Source: UKL13-2 sp038321965
GTDB taxonomy: Bacteria; Pseudomonadota; Gammaproteobacteria; Burkholderiales; Usitatibacteraceae
Length of the DNA: 64,000 bases
Direction: 5' to 3'
Assembly: GCA_038321965.1 (NCBI GenBank)
Contig: JBBQFL010000008.1
Location: 1-64,000, forward strand
This document shows positions 15,620-24,507 of this stretch, one piece after another. The notes beneath the pieces were generated by a model, which was given only the letters and a program-made list of their open reading frames with translations, was not told the origin of the DNA and searched no databases. The stretch's first letter is position 1. Every line of letters starts with the position of its first letter. Position numbers and translations under genes: made by a program.

Positions 15620-18034
15620 TTAGAACGATTTGCGCAGGGTCACGCCGATGGTACGCGGCTGGTTGGTCGCGAATCCGAGCCGTGCGCGCCCGCCCCGTTC
15701 CCGATCGAAGGAGAGAAGTGCCTTCTCATCGGTCACGTTGTTGACGTAGAGGACGGCCGAGAATCCGCGCTCGAAGTCCATCCCCGCACTGAGGTTGACC
15801 AGGTTGTATTTCGGCAGCTCGAGATTGAGCGTTGTCGCCGCACTCGCCGGGGCGCCCTGGAAAGGCAGGTTGGCCACGAAAGTGCGCGGGTTGTTTTCCT
15901 GGTCCGAGGGTTGCGTGAAGCGGCTGCCCACGTGCTGCGCCGAGGCCCGGATATAGGAATCGCGTCCAGCCAGGCTGAAGTTGTAGGTGAAGCTGGCGGT
16001 GAACTGAAGCTTCGGTACGGAAGGCAGGCGGTTGCCGTCGCGAATGCCGCCGAGCACCGCCCCGGAGCCGTCCCTGACAGATGAATCGAAGACTGCATTC
16101 ACCGCCGCACCGGCCAGCGACAACTCGAGGCCCTCGGCCGGCCTCATCGTCATCTCCAGCTCGATCCCGCTCGAGTGCGCCTTGGGCACGTTGAACACCA
16201 CGCGCGACGAACAGGACCCCGCATCCAGCGTGACTTGCAGATCCTTCATCTTGGTATAGAACGCTGCCGCGTTGAAGGAGAACCCCTGCTGCTGCATCTT
16301 GACGCCGGCCTCATAGTTCCACAGCGATTCGTCGCTGAAGCGCTGATAGCCACCGAAGATGGCGCGGTCCTGGGCCGTGCACAGCGGCACATTCAGCGGA
16401 TCATTGACGCCACCGAGGCGAAATCCTTTTGACGCCTGGGCGTTGAAGGTCACGTTATCCGACGCCTTGTACGCAAACAGCACACGCGGGTTGAAGCCGT
16501 CCGATTTCGTTTTGTCGAAATTGTTGTTGCCGTCGGAGAACAGGCCGCCGGACTTGAACGTGCGCTCTTCCTTGTAATCGTAGTAGCGCGCGCCGGCCGT
16601 CGCCGTTAGCTCCTTGGTCAATTCATAGCTGAGTTCGCCGAATAGCGCGGTCTGCTTCAAATTGTAGGGAAGGTCGGCGTTGTAGGGCGAATCCAGCGGG
16701 AAGCCATTGGCCACAGCCGCCGCCGTGCCGGCACCGAATCGCGCGTTGGTAAAGACATCGTAGCCGGGCGTCGGCAGGCGCTGGGCGTATTTGCGGTCGG
16801 TATCGGCGTAGTAGGCGCCGACCAGCCATTGCAGCGGGCCCTTGCCCTTGGAACTCATGCGCACTTCCTGCGTGAAACCTTTTAAGTTGGTGGTGTCGTT
16901 GAGGCGCGACGGCAGCAGCACGCCTGCATTTTGAAAGGCTAAGTCGATGGACACCGAACCAGTCAACGCGCTGGCATCCCTGCTGACCAGAATGCTGCGG
17001 TCCGTATAGGTGGTCACCGATGTCAGGTCCCAGCTGCCGAAGCCGATTTTGATCGTCGCATCCGCGATCGTCGTCTTGTCTTCGAACTTCTCGCGCAGCA
17101 GCAGGTATTGCTGGCGATCCTGGAAAGTCACCGGCGCTACCGTGGTGGTGAACCGGTTTGCATAGAGGTTGAATGCTTCCTGGCGATTGAAGCCGTCCGC
17201 AGTTACCTTCTGGGAAATCAGCCGCGGCGTGATCGTCACGTCCCGGGTCGGCTGGAAGGTGAAGCTCACCCGGCCGCCTGCGCGTTCGCCGCTATTGACG
17301 TCCTTGCCGCCGCCAGGTCCCAGCGCATCGATCCAGCCGCCGAATTTGGTGTAATAGCCGACCACCCGCATGGCCGCGGCATCGCTCATGGGGATGTTCA
17401 ACGCCGCCTTCACGCCGCCGCCACTGCTACCGTCGGAAATCTTGTTCACGTTGGTTTCGATGGTGCCTTCGCTGACGCCAATCTTCGCCTCGTTGGTGAT
17501 GTAGCGGATTGTGCCGCCGATGTTGCCGGAGCCGTAGAGCGTGCCTTGCGGACCGCGCAGCGTCTCGACGCGCTTCAAGTCGAACAGATCGAGGTCGGGC
17601 GTGAACAGCGACAGCGAAATAGCCGTTTCGTCGAGATAGACGCCCACCTGTTCCTTGACGCCGGGCTGGTCACGAACGATTTGCCCAGAGGATACGCCGC
17701 GGATCGACACCTGGCTCTGCCCGGGTCCAAGATTCTGGATGGCAAGGCCGGCGACATTGCGCGACAGATCCTCAAGCGTGACCGCGCCGGACCGCCGGAT
17801 GTCCTCTTCAGTCTGCGCGTTGATCGAGAACGGCACATCCTGCACGGTGGTCTCTCGCTTCGTCGCCGTCACGACGACGCGTTCGATTACTTGGGTGGCC
17901 GCCTTGGCAGGCTGCTCGGTACCCGGCTTGGCCGGCGGCTGTGTTTCCTGAGCACTTGCAATGTTCGCTACGCTGATCGCCAAACTGGAAGGGAAAGCCA
18001 GCAGCATAGCCTTGGTAATTGGACGCATTTTCAT
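15620..18034 (-). CDS. TonB-dependent outer-membrane receptor
   Basis: About 804 residues from the inner ATG (near 18034), which gives a proper signal peptide ending at IASAQ; the frame is open 13 codons further. The TonB-box/plug region follows: IERVVVTATKRE, VSIRGVSSGQ and VETLRGPQGTLYGSGNIGGTIRYIT. The rest is a beta-barrel ending in LRKSF with the terminal Phe required for outer-membrane assembly. The plug wording is close to receptors of the caulobacter/sphingomonad type, whose ligands are often sugars or plant compounds. No neighbour names the ligand. A good terminator follows the gene. Confidence 0.92.
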   Translation of the reverse strand: MKMRPITKAMLLAFPSSLAISVANIASAQETQPPAKPGTEQPAKAATQVIERVVVTATKRETTVQDVPFSINAQTEEDIRRSGAVTLEDLSRNVAGLAIQNLGPGQSQVSIRGVSSGQIVRDQPGVKEQVGVYLDETAISLSLFTPDLDLFDLKRVETLRGPQGTLYGSGNIGGTIRYITNEAKIGVSEGTIETNVNKISDGSSGGGVKAALNIPMSDAAAMRVVGYYTKFGGWIDALGPGGGKDVNSGERAGGRVSFTFQPTRDVTITPRLISQKVTADGFNRQEAFNLYANRFTTTVAPVTFQDRQQYLLLREKFEDKTTIADATIKIGFGSWDLTSVTTYTDRSILVSRDASALTGSVSIDLAFQNAGVLLPSRLNDTTNLKGFTQEVRMSSKGKGPLQWLVGAYYADTDRKYAQRLPTPGYDVFTNARFGAGTAAAVANGFPLDSPYNADLPYNLKQTALFGELSYELTKELTATAGARYYDYKEERTFKSGGLFSDGNNNFDKTKSDGFNPRVLFAYKASDNVTFNAQASKGFRLGGVNDPLNVPLCTAQDRAIFGGYQRFSDESLWNYEAGVKMQQQGFSFNAAAFYTKMKDLQVTLDAGSCSSRVVFNVPKAHSSGIELEMTMRPAEGLELSLAGAAVNAVFDSSVRDGSGAVLGGIRDGNRLPSVPKLQFTASFTYNFSLAGRDSYIRASAQHVGSRFTQPSDQENNPRTFVANLPFQGAPASAATTLNLELPKYNLVNLSAGMDFERGFSAVLYVNNVTDEKALLSFDRERGGRARLGFATNQPRTIGVTLRKSF

Positions 18035-18196
18035 GATGAATTCATCTCCCTGATAGTTGTTGGAAACTCCCATGCACGCCAGCGTGATCGTACTACGATT
18101 GTCAATGCAAAAGGCTAAGGATCAGGGAACCAAACGGGCCTGGTTGATACATTCTGAAGAAATCAGACTACGGTTTCCCCAGAACGGAATATCCTA

Positions 18197-18262
18197 AAAC
18201 GCCACTTGGCGCGCCTTCCCAGCCATTTTTTCCTCAAACGCCGCACCGATACTCGATTTTAT
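18197..18262. repeat. Palindromic intergenic repeat, copy C
   Basis: AAAACGCCACTTGGCGCGCC then CCAGCCATTTTTTCC and GCCGCACCGATACTCGATTTT match copy B (14375-14436) over the full length, but the right arm is more diverged. It forms one block with the repeat at 18291-18450. Confidence 0.6.
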
Positions 18263-18290
18263 TTTTCCCATAGATTCACCCAATCAAACC

Positions 18291-18450
18291 TTCGCTGCTG
18301 CGACGCAGGCTCCCAACCAGAAGCGTGTGGCTGACGCAGAGACCCAGCGGAGCCAACAAGGCCAAGCACCTTCCGTTCAAAGACTACGGCAACGGACAAC
18401 TCGCGCCGAGCGGCAGCAGATTATTTACGGTGCCGACAAAGGACAATTCC
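18291..18450. repeat. Long intergenic repeat, copy 2
   Basis: Second copy of the module at 14573-14725, without the 105-bp inserted palindrome before it. In this copy a short frame stays open (LPFKDYGNGQLAPSGSRLF). The repeat overlaps the 3' end of the gene at 18384-19088. Confidence 0.65.
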
Positions 18451-19088
18451 ATCACGTACAGACACGAAGGGCCTGGTTTCAGCGGCGAAAATGTGAGCTT
18501 GGTCAGTATTCTGGAGGGGCTCGTCTGACGTACTCGACTGATACGACGAAGCGTCACTTCGCAAAACCGGACTCGGGCGCAATCGCTTCCGCCGATGACG
18601 CCCGCCGCCCGACCGCGCAGCGCGTCTTTTTGCCGATCGATGAACAGGAAGTCTGTATCAGACAAGGTCTTGTCGACGTCAATGGCTGATGATTCTTGGG
18701 AGCAATCCCCGCCTTGAGGGATCCATGCCTGAAAGCTGGTCAAGTCATCGCTGGACTGCCAGCGTCCCTTCTGCTTACCTTCCGCGGCCTCAAGATAAAA
18801 ACGCTGTTGCTCACTGCGGCAGATGCCTGCCGCCACCAATACCGGCACCGTGACTAATGTGACCGATAACGGCTGGCGCAGGCCTCCGCTGGCAGTGGAG
18901 TATGCCTCGAGTGATTTCCAATCAAACGTGAGTGCCGGCCGCGAGTCTGCCAGAAAGCGCTTCAGCGATGCCTGCTGGTCAGCGCTCAATTTGACCGCGT
19001 TGACATCGAACGAGAGTGCCTGGGCACCGGTAAGCATTGCCAGTAGCAGCAGGTACAGACAGCATCTCACGGTGCAGACGAACTTCAT
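18384..19088 (-). CDS. Exported hypothetical protein
   Basis: 234 residues from the ATG at 19088, where a clear signal peptide begins (MKFVCTVRCCLYLLLLAML, cleavage near GAQA). The mature part has several cysteines and no family I recognise. Its last 22 or so codons come from the antisense strand of the repeat at 18291-18450, so the original stop may have been lost or replaced. A 24-bp tandem duplication lies just upstream of the start. Gene call moderate. Confidence 0.5.
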   Translation of the reverse strand: MKFVCTVRCCLYLLLLAMLTGAQALSFDVNAVKLSADQQASLKRFLADSRPALTFDWKSLEAYSTASGGLRQPLSVTLVTVPVLVAAGICRSEQQRFYLEAAEGKQKGRWQSSDDLTSFQAWIPQGGDCSQESSAIDVDKTLSDTDFLFIDRQKDALRGRAAGVIGGSDCARVRFCEVTLRRISRVRQTSPSRILTKLTFSPLKPGPSCLYVMELSFVGTVNNLLPLGASCPLP

Positions 19089-19103
19089 TGAATCTTTCTT
19101 CCC

Positions 19104-19151
19104 GCAGTTAGGCATCTGTGCGCGAGCGCAGTTAGGCATCTGTGCGCGAGC
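19104..19151. repeat. 24-bp tandem duplication
   Basis: Two perfect copies of a 24-base unit beginning GCAGTTAGGCATCTG (19104-19127, 19128-19151), directly upstream of the exported-protein gene at 19088. Confidence 0.85.
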
Positions 19152-19318
19152 GCACGGACCTGAAAATATTTTAGCGGTAAAAAGCCATCAGACGTAATAA
19201 GTCAGTTCGCCTGGAGACGCCGGTGAGCTGCATTGTGACGTTTGGAAGCTGGTCGGTATCGCGGTTCATTGAGTGATAACTATTCTCCGTAAAACTGAAA
19301 TCAGAGAGGGGTACTACA

Positions 19319-19567
19319 GTGCACATCATCTGGATAATTCTTATTGGATTTGTCGTCGGGCTACTCGCCAAGATGCTCACGCCGGGGCGCGATCCATCCG
19401 GCTTTTTCATTACCGCTGTGATCGGGATCGCCGGCTCGCTGCTCGCCACATACGGTGGACAGGCACTGGGGCTCTATCGCGCGGGCGAGCCGGCAGGATT
19501 TTTCGGTTCCCTAGTGGGTGCGATCATTCTGCTCGTGGTTTATCACCTCGTCAGGCCGAAAACTTGA
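19319..19567 (+). CDS. GlsB/YeaQ/YmgE-family small membrane protein
   Basis: 82 residues from a GTG at 19319 preceded by GAGAGGGG. Three hydrophobic glycine-rich helices (IIWIILIGFVVGLLAKML, FFITAVIGIAGSLLATYGG, FFGSLVGAIILLVVYHL) with PGRDPSGF between the first two are diagnostic for the transglycosylase-associated/YeaQ family. These small inner-membrane proteins are stress-induced in many bacteria; their mechanism is not known. First gene of a four-gene same-strand run (19319-20970). Confidence 0.88.
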   Translation: MHIIWIILIGFVVGLLAKMLTPGRDPSGFFITAVIGIAGSLLATYGGQALGLYRAGEPAGFFGSLVGAIILLVVYHLVRPKT

Positions 19568-19630
19568 ATTTGCCGATTAGGAAGTAGATTTTCAAAGTGA
19601 TTTTCGAATGCTGATAGCGAGGAGTTTGTA

Positions 19631-20155
19631 ATGGGGCTGATGGATATTTTGCAGCAGTACGTCAACAATAATGCGGGCTCCGCGCCGAGCAACGCACAGG
19701 CGCATTTCGACGAGGTGTCGGCGGCTGCACCGCCTGAAATATTAGGCCAGGGCGTCGCTGACGCATTCCGCGCCGACAGTACGCCTCCGTTCGGAGAGAT
19801 GGTGGGCCAGATGTTTGGCCAATCGAATCCGCAGCAACAGGCCGGCGTTTTAAACCAGTTGCTGCGCTCGATTGGGCCGGGCGTATTGTCCGCACTGGCC
19901 GGCGGCATTCTCGGCCGAATCTCGGCGCCGTCCAACGGGTCGCCGCCTCAGTTGACGCCGCAACAGGCCTCGCAGGTAACGCCGGAGCAGGTGCAGGACA
20001 TCGCGAATAAGGCGGAGAAGCATGATCCCGGTGTGCTCGACAAGGTTGGCGGTTTTTATGCCGAACATCCGCAGCTTGTCAAAACGCTCGGCAGCGCCGC
20101 GCTGGCGATTGCGCTCGCCGGGGTTGCTAGCCGGATGAACAAACAAAGCCAGTAG
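19631..20155 (+). CDS. Hypothetical protein, Gln/Pro-rich with C-terminal hydrophobic helix
   Basis: 174 residues; GAGGAG lies eight bases before the ATG. The N-terminal part (MGLMDILQQYVNN...) and the stretch FGQSNPQQQAGVLNQLL resemble the DUF937/YidB-like style of short helical proteins, followed by a Pro/Gln-rich linker and a C-terminal alanine-rich hydrophobic helix (LGSAALAIALAGVASRM). It may associate with the membrane. It sits between a YeaQ-type protein and a LysM protein, which suggests an envelope role. Family not certain. Confidence 0.7.
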   Translation: MGLMDILQQYVNNNAGSAPSNAQAHFDEVSAAAPPEILGQGVADAFRADSTPPFGEMVGQMFGQSNPQQQAGVLNQLLRSIGPGVLSALAGGILGRISAPSNGSPPQLTPQQASQVTPEQVQDIANKAEKHDPGVLDKVGGFYAEHPQLVKTLGSAALAIALAGVASRMNKQSQ

Positions 20156-20239
20156 AAAAATCACGCTGTACGTGATGTTGTGTCGCATCGCATCCAGGAA
20201 ATCATCATTGACCTAGTTTTAAACACCAAGGAGAAACTT

Positions 20240-20461
20240 ATGACCGACAATATGCCGGATTTTTCGAATGTGGAAGGCGGCTCAAGCTCGACGGCAGCGA
20301 AAATCTACGAAGTCGTTTCGGGCGACAGCCTGTCAAAGATCGCCAAGCGCGAATATGGCAACGCCAGCGAGTGGAACCGAATCTACGACGCTAACCGGGA
20401 CATTCTCAGTGACCCGAACAAGATCTATCCCGGACAGAAGCTGAAGATTCCCGCGCTCTAA
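20240..20461 (+). CDS. Small LysM-domain protein
   Basis: 73 residues from the ATG at 20240 (AAGGAG upstream). Nearly the whole C-terminal half is one LysM domain: YEVVSGDSLSKIAKREYGN, then NRIYDANRDILSDPNKIYPGQKLKIP. It resembles the LysM half of proteins such as E. coli YgaU/Kbp, without the BON domain. No signal peptide is visible, so it would be cytoplasmic unless exported by another route. Part of the 19319-20970 run. Confidence 0.88.
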   Translation: MTDNMPDFSNVEGGSSSTAAKIYEVVSGDSLSKIAKREYGNASEWNRIYDANRDILSDPNKIYPGQKLKIPAL

Positions 20462-20502
20462 CGCGTGCCTTTCTTTTAACTTGAACAATGGAAAGAATTC
20501 CA

Positions 20503-20970
20503 ATGCACACTAAACACGTTCCCATCATGCTCGTAGCACTTGCCCTGACGCTCAATGCCTGTGGCAAGAAAGTGGAGGTGCCGACGCCCCAACCCAACCC
20601 GGCGCCGACTGCGCCCGTTCCGCCACCGGTGATTGCGGGGGTCACGGTTGGGTCGATTACCCTCGGCAACGCCATCAGCGCGAGCAAGAAAGTTACCCAG
20701 GCAGCAGACAGCTTTGGCAAGAAAGATACGATTTATGCGACGGTCGATACGACCGGCACAGGAACCGCCAAGCTCCACGCGAAGTGGACTTACCGCAAGG
20801 GCGGCCAGGAAAGCCTCGTGAAGGAAGAGTCACAGACGATCACGCCAACCGGTCCAGCCAGCAGCGAATTCCATATCAGCAAGCCAGACGGATGGCCATC
20901 AGGCGACTACCAAGTGGAAATCTTCGTGAACGACAAGTCGGCCGGTACGAAAGCTTTTACCGTGAAGTAA
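20503..20970 (+). CDS. Predicted lipoprotein
   Basis: 155 residues from the ATG at 20503. The signal peptide ends in a lipobox (LNAC, about Cys20), followed by a Pro-rich linker (VPTPQPNPAPTAPVPPP) and a beta-rich domain with ATVDTTGTGTAKLHAKW and SGDYQVEIFVNDKSAG. That domain looks like an immunoglobulin-like fold. Last gene of the small envelope cluster; a strong hairpin follows. Function unknown. Confidence 0.75.
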   Translation: MHTKHVPIMLVALALTLNACGKKVEVPTPQPNPAPTAPVPPPVIAGVTVGSITLGNAISASKKVTQAADSFGKKDTIYATVDTTGTGTAKLHAKWTYRKGGQESLVKEESQTITPTGPASSEFHISKPDGWPSGDYQVEIFVNDKSAGTKAFTVK

Positions 20971-20979
20971 CCTCGAGTA

Positions 20980-21013
20980 AGGCGGTGGGCCGCTGCAGGC
21001 CCACTAGCCGCCT
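20980..21013. terminator. Bidirectional hairpin between convergent genes
   Basis: AGGCGG-TGGGCC pairs with GGCCCA-CTAG-CCGCCT around a GCTGCA loop, in the 42 bases between the lipoprotein stop and the convergent gene. There is no long T-run, so efficiency is uncertain. Confidence 0.5.
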
Positions 21014-21561
21014 CACTTGCGCTTTTTGAACAGCACGTCGAAGAAAGGCTCCCAAATCTTGCCGCCGTCCTTCGACCGCATCGAGAACTCCCGCACGCCT
21101 TCGCGCTCAGCCTTCCAGGTGATGCGCTGCAGGAACATCTTGCCGCTCCGCAGGCGCATCTCGCCCTCCATGGTTACGGCGCCGTCTTTGAACGCACCCG
21201 AGATCACTATCAGCGAGCCGCGGTTATCGACCCAGGTCTGTTGCCAGACCTTCCGCACAGGGTCGTAGCTCAGGATGCTGTCGCCGATAAGTCCGTCAGT
21301 CTGCTCATAAAGTTCGTGGATGGCACAGCCGGCGGCGATGGGGGTGATGCGCGCCCGCGCGATCGACTCGGACACAGAATTATCCGACTCGAAAGTATCC
21401 CAATCGCCCTTCCAGAAATCGAATTGCCGAAACTCCGGGTCGGGGCATTGTGCCGCCTGAGCGGTGGCGAGGGGTACGGCGGGTTTGGCTGGGGCAGCAG
21501 GCTCGGCGGCATAGGCGGCGACGGCCACAACAAGGACCAGCGCGAACGGCAATCTCAACAT
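21013..21561 (-). CDS. Exported protein, DUF1579-like
   Basis: 182 residues from the ATG at 21561, where a signal peptide begins (MLRLPFALVLVVAVAAYA). The mature region has FRQFDFWKGDWDTFE and SILSYDPVRKVWQQTWVDN. These are typical of the DUF1579-like group of secreted small beta-barrel proteins of unknown function. The open frame extends to 21660 but without a better start. Convergent with the envelope cluster. Confidence 0.75.
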   Translation of the reverse strand: MLRLPFALVLVVAVAAYAAEPAAPAKPAVPLATAQAAQCPDPEFRQFDFWKGDWDTFESDNSVSESIARARITPIAAGCAIHELYEQTDGLIGDSILSYDPVRKVWQQTWVDNRGSLIVISGAFKDGAVTMEGEMRLRSGKMFLQRITWKAEREGVREFSMRSKDGGKIWEPFFDVLFKKRK

Positions 21562-21920
21562 GGTAAAACTCCTTTTCGATATCGGGACGCGATCAGAGTA
21601 GAAACGCCCTAAGTGCCCATTGGTAAGTATGCCCCGCGAAAAATTCTGTAGGTCCGGCAATATGTCTGCTATTGACCGCGAAAATGACGGTCGAGAAAAT
21701 TGGCCCGGAACTCTTGATCATCCGGCCATCGCAGACCCGCGCAGGCAAGTCGTGGATAGAAATCAGCGCGACTCTGGTCGCGTCTGTTTTCCCACTACAA
21801 TCACCCCGGACGTAGTGCAAATACTGAAGCCACTTCAAGGATTCAGCGTCAAACTCAACTGCTGAAAACAATGTCACCCTGACCCGCTGCTACCAATGCG
21901 ACCACAAGGAAAACTGCGCA
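21562..21920. other. 359-base gap, nothing recognised
   Basis: Divergent intergenic space between the DUF1579-like gene and the hydrolase gene. Short open frames lack ribosome sites and coding character. No repeat family member was seen. Confidence 0.4.
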
Positions 21921-23351
21921 ATGAAGAAACCGTGTCTATCGCTGTTCGCGGCTACCCTTACACTGATAATCGCTGCATGCGCGCAAATCCCGACCGCCCC
22001 ATCCGACATACGCGAGCACGACAAACGAAATAGCTTCGTACCCCCGAAGGACACGACGTTCGCCGCCATGCAGGACCTGAATGTCGATACGGATCGCTGG
22101 GCCGGCGTGCTGGGCAGTGCGGGCTATCGCATCGAGGTGCCGAAGTCCGGATGGAACGGCAAGCTGGTGCTGTGGGCGCATGGCTATGCGGGAAGCGGCA
22201 ATGCGCTCACGGTGCAGAACCCGCCGATCCGGCGCTACCTGATCGAGAGCGGCTACGCGTGGGCAGCGTCGAGCTACAGCAAGAATTATTACGATGTGCG
22301 TGCGGGCGTGGAAGATACCAATGCATTGACGCTCGCGTTCAATAATCTTTCTGCGGCCAACGGTCGTACCCTCGCCGCACCTTCGCGCACCTATGTAATC
22401 GGCTTCTCGATGGGCGGTCACATTGCAGCCGCAGCGATCGAGGCAGAATCGCTCGCGACTGCGCGTAACAAAGCGCGATACGACGGTGCTGTGCCCATGT
22501 GCGGTGTATTGGGTGATACCGAGTTGTTCGACTACTTCGCCGCCTATCAGCTCGCGGCGCAGCAACTGGCTGGCTTGCCCGCTACCAAGTTTCCAGCGAA
22601 CCAATGGAACAGCGTTATCGCCAATGATGCGCGGTCCACGTTCTTCAACAGTGCGAAAACATTTGCCACGCCGACCGCGCAGGGCACGCGTCTGAAGAGC
22701 ATCGTGATGAACCTGACGGGCGGTCCACGACCAATATTCAATGAGGGTTTTGGTTTCGATACATGGCACAACGGCGTGTGGTCTGTATTCGGCACCAGCG
22801 GTGATGTCAGCGGCATCCTTGCGACCGGCAAGAACGTCGCCGACACCAATCGCATCCGCTTTAGCTTCGATGCACCTGACCCGGTTGTGGAAACCTTCAA
22901 CGCCGCCATCGCGCGCGCCACCGCCGATGCGGATGCCAATCCACTGCGTGCCGATGGGGTGCGTTGGATTCCAAAAATCAATGGCGAATTCAGCGTGCCC
23001 GTCGTCACTCTTCATACGCTGGGCGACATATATGTGCCTTTCAATATGGAGCAGGTCTATCGCCAGCGCGCTGCCGCCAAAGGCAACAGTGACCTCCTCG
23101 TGCAGCGCGCCATCCGCGCAGCTGGCCATTGCGATTTCACGGTCGCCGAGCAGGTTGCCGCGTTTGCTGATCTTGCGAAGTGGGTGGAAACCGGTGTCAA
23201 GCCAGCCGGAGACGACGTGATCACCGCGAGTGAAGTTGCCGCCCCCGACTATGGCTGCGCGTATACGAATAATGTAGTGGGTGTTGATGACGGTGCTGTC
23301 GTCAAGACCTGGCGCACGACGGGAAAGCTGCCCGCTTGTCCAGCGCGCTGA
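21921..23351 (+). CDS. Alpha/beta-hydrolase lipoprotein
   Basis: 476 residues. The signal peptide ends in a lipobox (IIAAC, Cys20). The catalytic domain shows LVLWAHGYAGSG (oxyanion region), GFSMGGH (nucleophile elbow Ser), a likely acid in LGDIYVPFN and the His in AAGHCDF, so the triad looks complete. The substrate is unknown; the group includes secreted esterases and peptidase-like hydrolases. The long antisense open frame of this region is a codon-bias shadow. It stands alone and is followed by a repeat copy. Confidence 0.85.
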   Translation: MKKPCLSLFAATLTLIIAACAQIPTAPSDIREHDKRNSFVPPKDTTFAAMQDLNVDTDRWAGVLGSAGYRIEVPKSGWNGKLVLWAHGYAGSGNALTVQNPPIRRYLIESGYAWAASSYSKNYYDVRAGVEDTNALTLAFNNLSAANGRTLAAPSRTYVIGFSMGGHIAAAAIEAESLATARNKARYDGAVPMCGVLGDTELFDYFAAYQLAAQQLAGLPATKFPANQWNSVIANDARSTFFNSAKTFATPTAQGTRLKSIVMNLTGGPRPIFNEGFGFDTWHNGVWSVFGTSGDVSGILATGKNVADTNRIRFSFDAPDPVVETFNAAIARATADADANPLRADGVRWIPKINGEFSVPVVTLHTLGDIYVPFNMEQVYRQRAAAKGNSDLLVQRAIRAAGHCDFTVAEQVAAFADLAKWVETGVKPAGDDVITASEVAAPDYGCAYTNNVVGVDDGAVVKTWRTTGKLPACPAR

Positions 23352-23366
23352 TATTTAATGGCTGGT

Positions 23367-23455
23367 CTAGCACCAGCATCTTCGCACATGGATCGCCATT
23401 CGGCGGACTTTTCCAGGCTTTTTACCGCCAGCAGCCGCGCTAGTGCTTGAGTTTC
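23367..23455. repeat. Palindromic intergenic repeat, copy D
   Basis: Left side CTAGCACCAGCATC and a middle CGCCATTCGGCGGAC...TTCCAGGC resemble copies B and C; the right arm AGCCGCGCTAGTGCTTGAGTTTC (23433-23455) is among the best-conserved. Confidence 0.6.
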
Positions 23456-23539
23456 TCTACGAAGTTTTTCCGTTTGAAGGCGAAGCTTAATTGTATCTTG
23501 CCACTCACGCGGCGAGTAATCACCTGTAAAGTCGAAGAC

Positions 23540-24316
23540 ATGAAACGTAAAACTTCCCCGTGCTCTCTCCCTTTCGCAGCAGCAGCGACAGCCTTCGCCA
23601 TTGTCGCAACAATGTTGTTTAGCCTACCCGCCGTTGCGCAGGCAGGAGCGACCCTCAGGCTCGGCGAATACATCAGCGAGCACAGCCAAGGCCAGCTTTC
23701 CCTGAAGCCCGGCAAGGGCAGTGCGATGTTGTTTTCGCTTGAATCGGTGGGCGCCAATGGTCATACCTGTTCGCTGGAAGGTGAACTGCAAGTGGAACGG
23801 GAGCTTCGCCGGGGCCGCGCCACGCTGGAGGCGATGGAAGCAAAAGATCCCTGCATCGTCACGATGACGGCGACCCCGGCCGGTATCGAGGTAAAGGACG
23901 GCGATTCAGGATCGTGCCGCTTCTATTGCGGCGCCCGCGCCTCCTTCGACGCGACGTATTTCCTGCCTGCGCCAGCGTGTCGCGAGAAAACAGTGATGAC
24001 GACACGCAATACCTTCAAACGCCTTTACGACGGCAAGAAATTTGCCGAGGCGCGGGCCATGCTGGAGCCGCTGTTGAACGATTGCACGCGAACGCTTTAT
24101 TGGCTTGACGAAGGGCGTATCCGCAACGACCTCGCGGTGACGCTGCACAAGCTGGGTGATCTTGCGGCATGCCGTGATGTGCTCAAGCCCTTGAGCGAGG
24201 ACGCGCGCATGAGCGACACGAAATTACAGGAAAGTTATCCGCCGACCGATCTGGAATCGGTGATGCCGATCGTGCGTTCGACGCGGACTAATCTCAGGCT
24301 TTGTGCGGCGAAGTAA
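23540..24316 (+). CDS. Exported hypothetical protein
   Basis: 258 residues from the ATG at 23540, which starts a signal peptide (basic MKRK, then a hydrophobic core, cleavage near AVAQA). The N-terminal half is beta-rich with a cysteine pair (GSCRFYCGARASF). The C-terminal half is helical and alanine/leucine-rich, with the look of tetratricopeptide-like repeats (YDGKKFAEARAMLEPLL, DLAVTLHKLGDLAACRDVL). No family named. Confidence 0.65.
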   Translation: MKRKTSPCSLPFAAAATAFAIVATMLFSLPAVAQAGATLRLGEYISEHSQGQLSLKPGKGSAMLFSLESVGANGHTCSLEGELQVERELRRGRATLEAMEAKDPCIVTMTATPAGIEVKDGDSGSCRFYCGARASFDATYFLPAPACREKTVMTTRNTFKRLYDGKKFAEARAMLEPLLNDCTRTLYWLDEGRIRNDLAVTLHKLGDLAACRDVLKPLSEDARMSDTKLQESYPPTDLESVMPIVRSTRTNLRLCAAK

Positions 24317-24507
24317 CATTAGCAGGCAAAAGGGCCAAGTTCGTCTTACTCGGCAACCGTAGCAAAAATATCAGCACTGAGGCGCGTGTTTTAGGCTTGA
24401 TATTCCGACGAAGCCGGGTTGAGACAATTGACAGCGCACCAAATTATTGGCGCGGCCCGCTATTGCAAACACCAAAGCGCGCATTTCTCCATCCCCGGTG
24501 CAGCGAC

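Noticed and set aside
17108..18118. 336-codon open frame antisense to the TonB-receptor gene
   Set aside because: Shadow of the receptor's codon bias; the other strand has a signal peptide, plug motifs, a terminal Phe and a terminator.
21936..23129. 397-codon antisense open frame over the hydrolase lipoprotein
   Set aside because: The plus-strand gene has a lipobox and complete catalytic triad; the antisense frame has no domain.
24361..24412. Another copy of the 68-bp palindromic repeat (ATCAGCACTGAGGCGC)
   Set aside because: Only the left arm is similar; the right arm is absent and the spacing is wrong.
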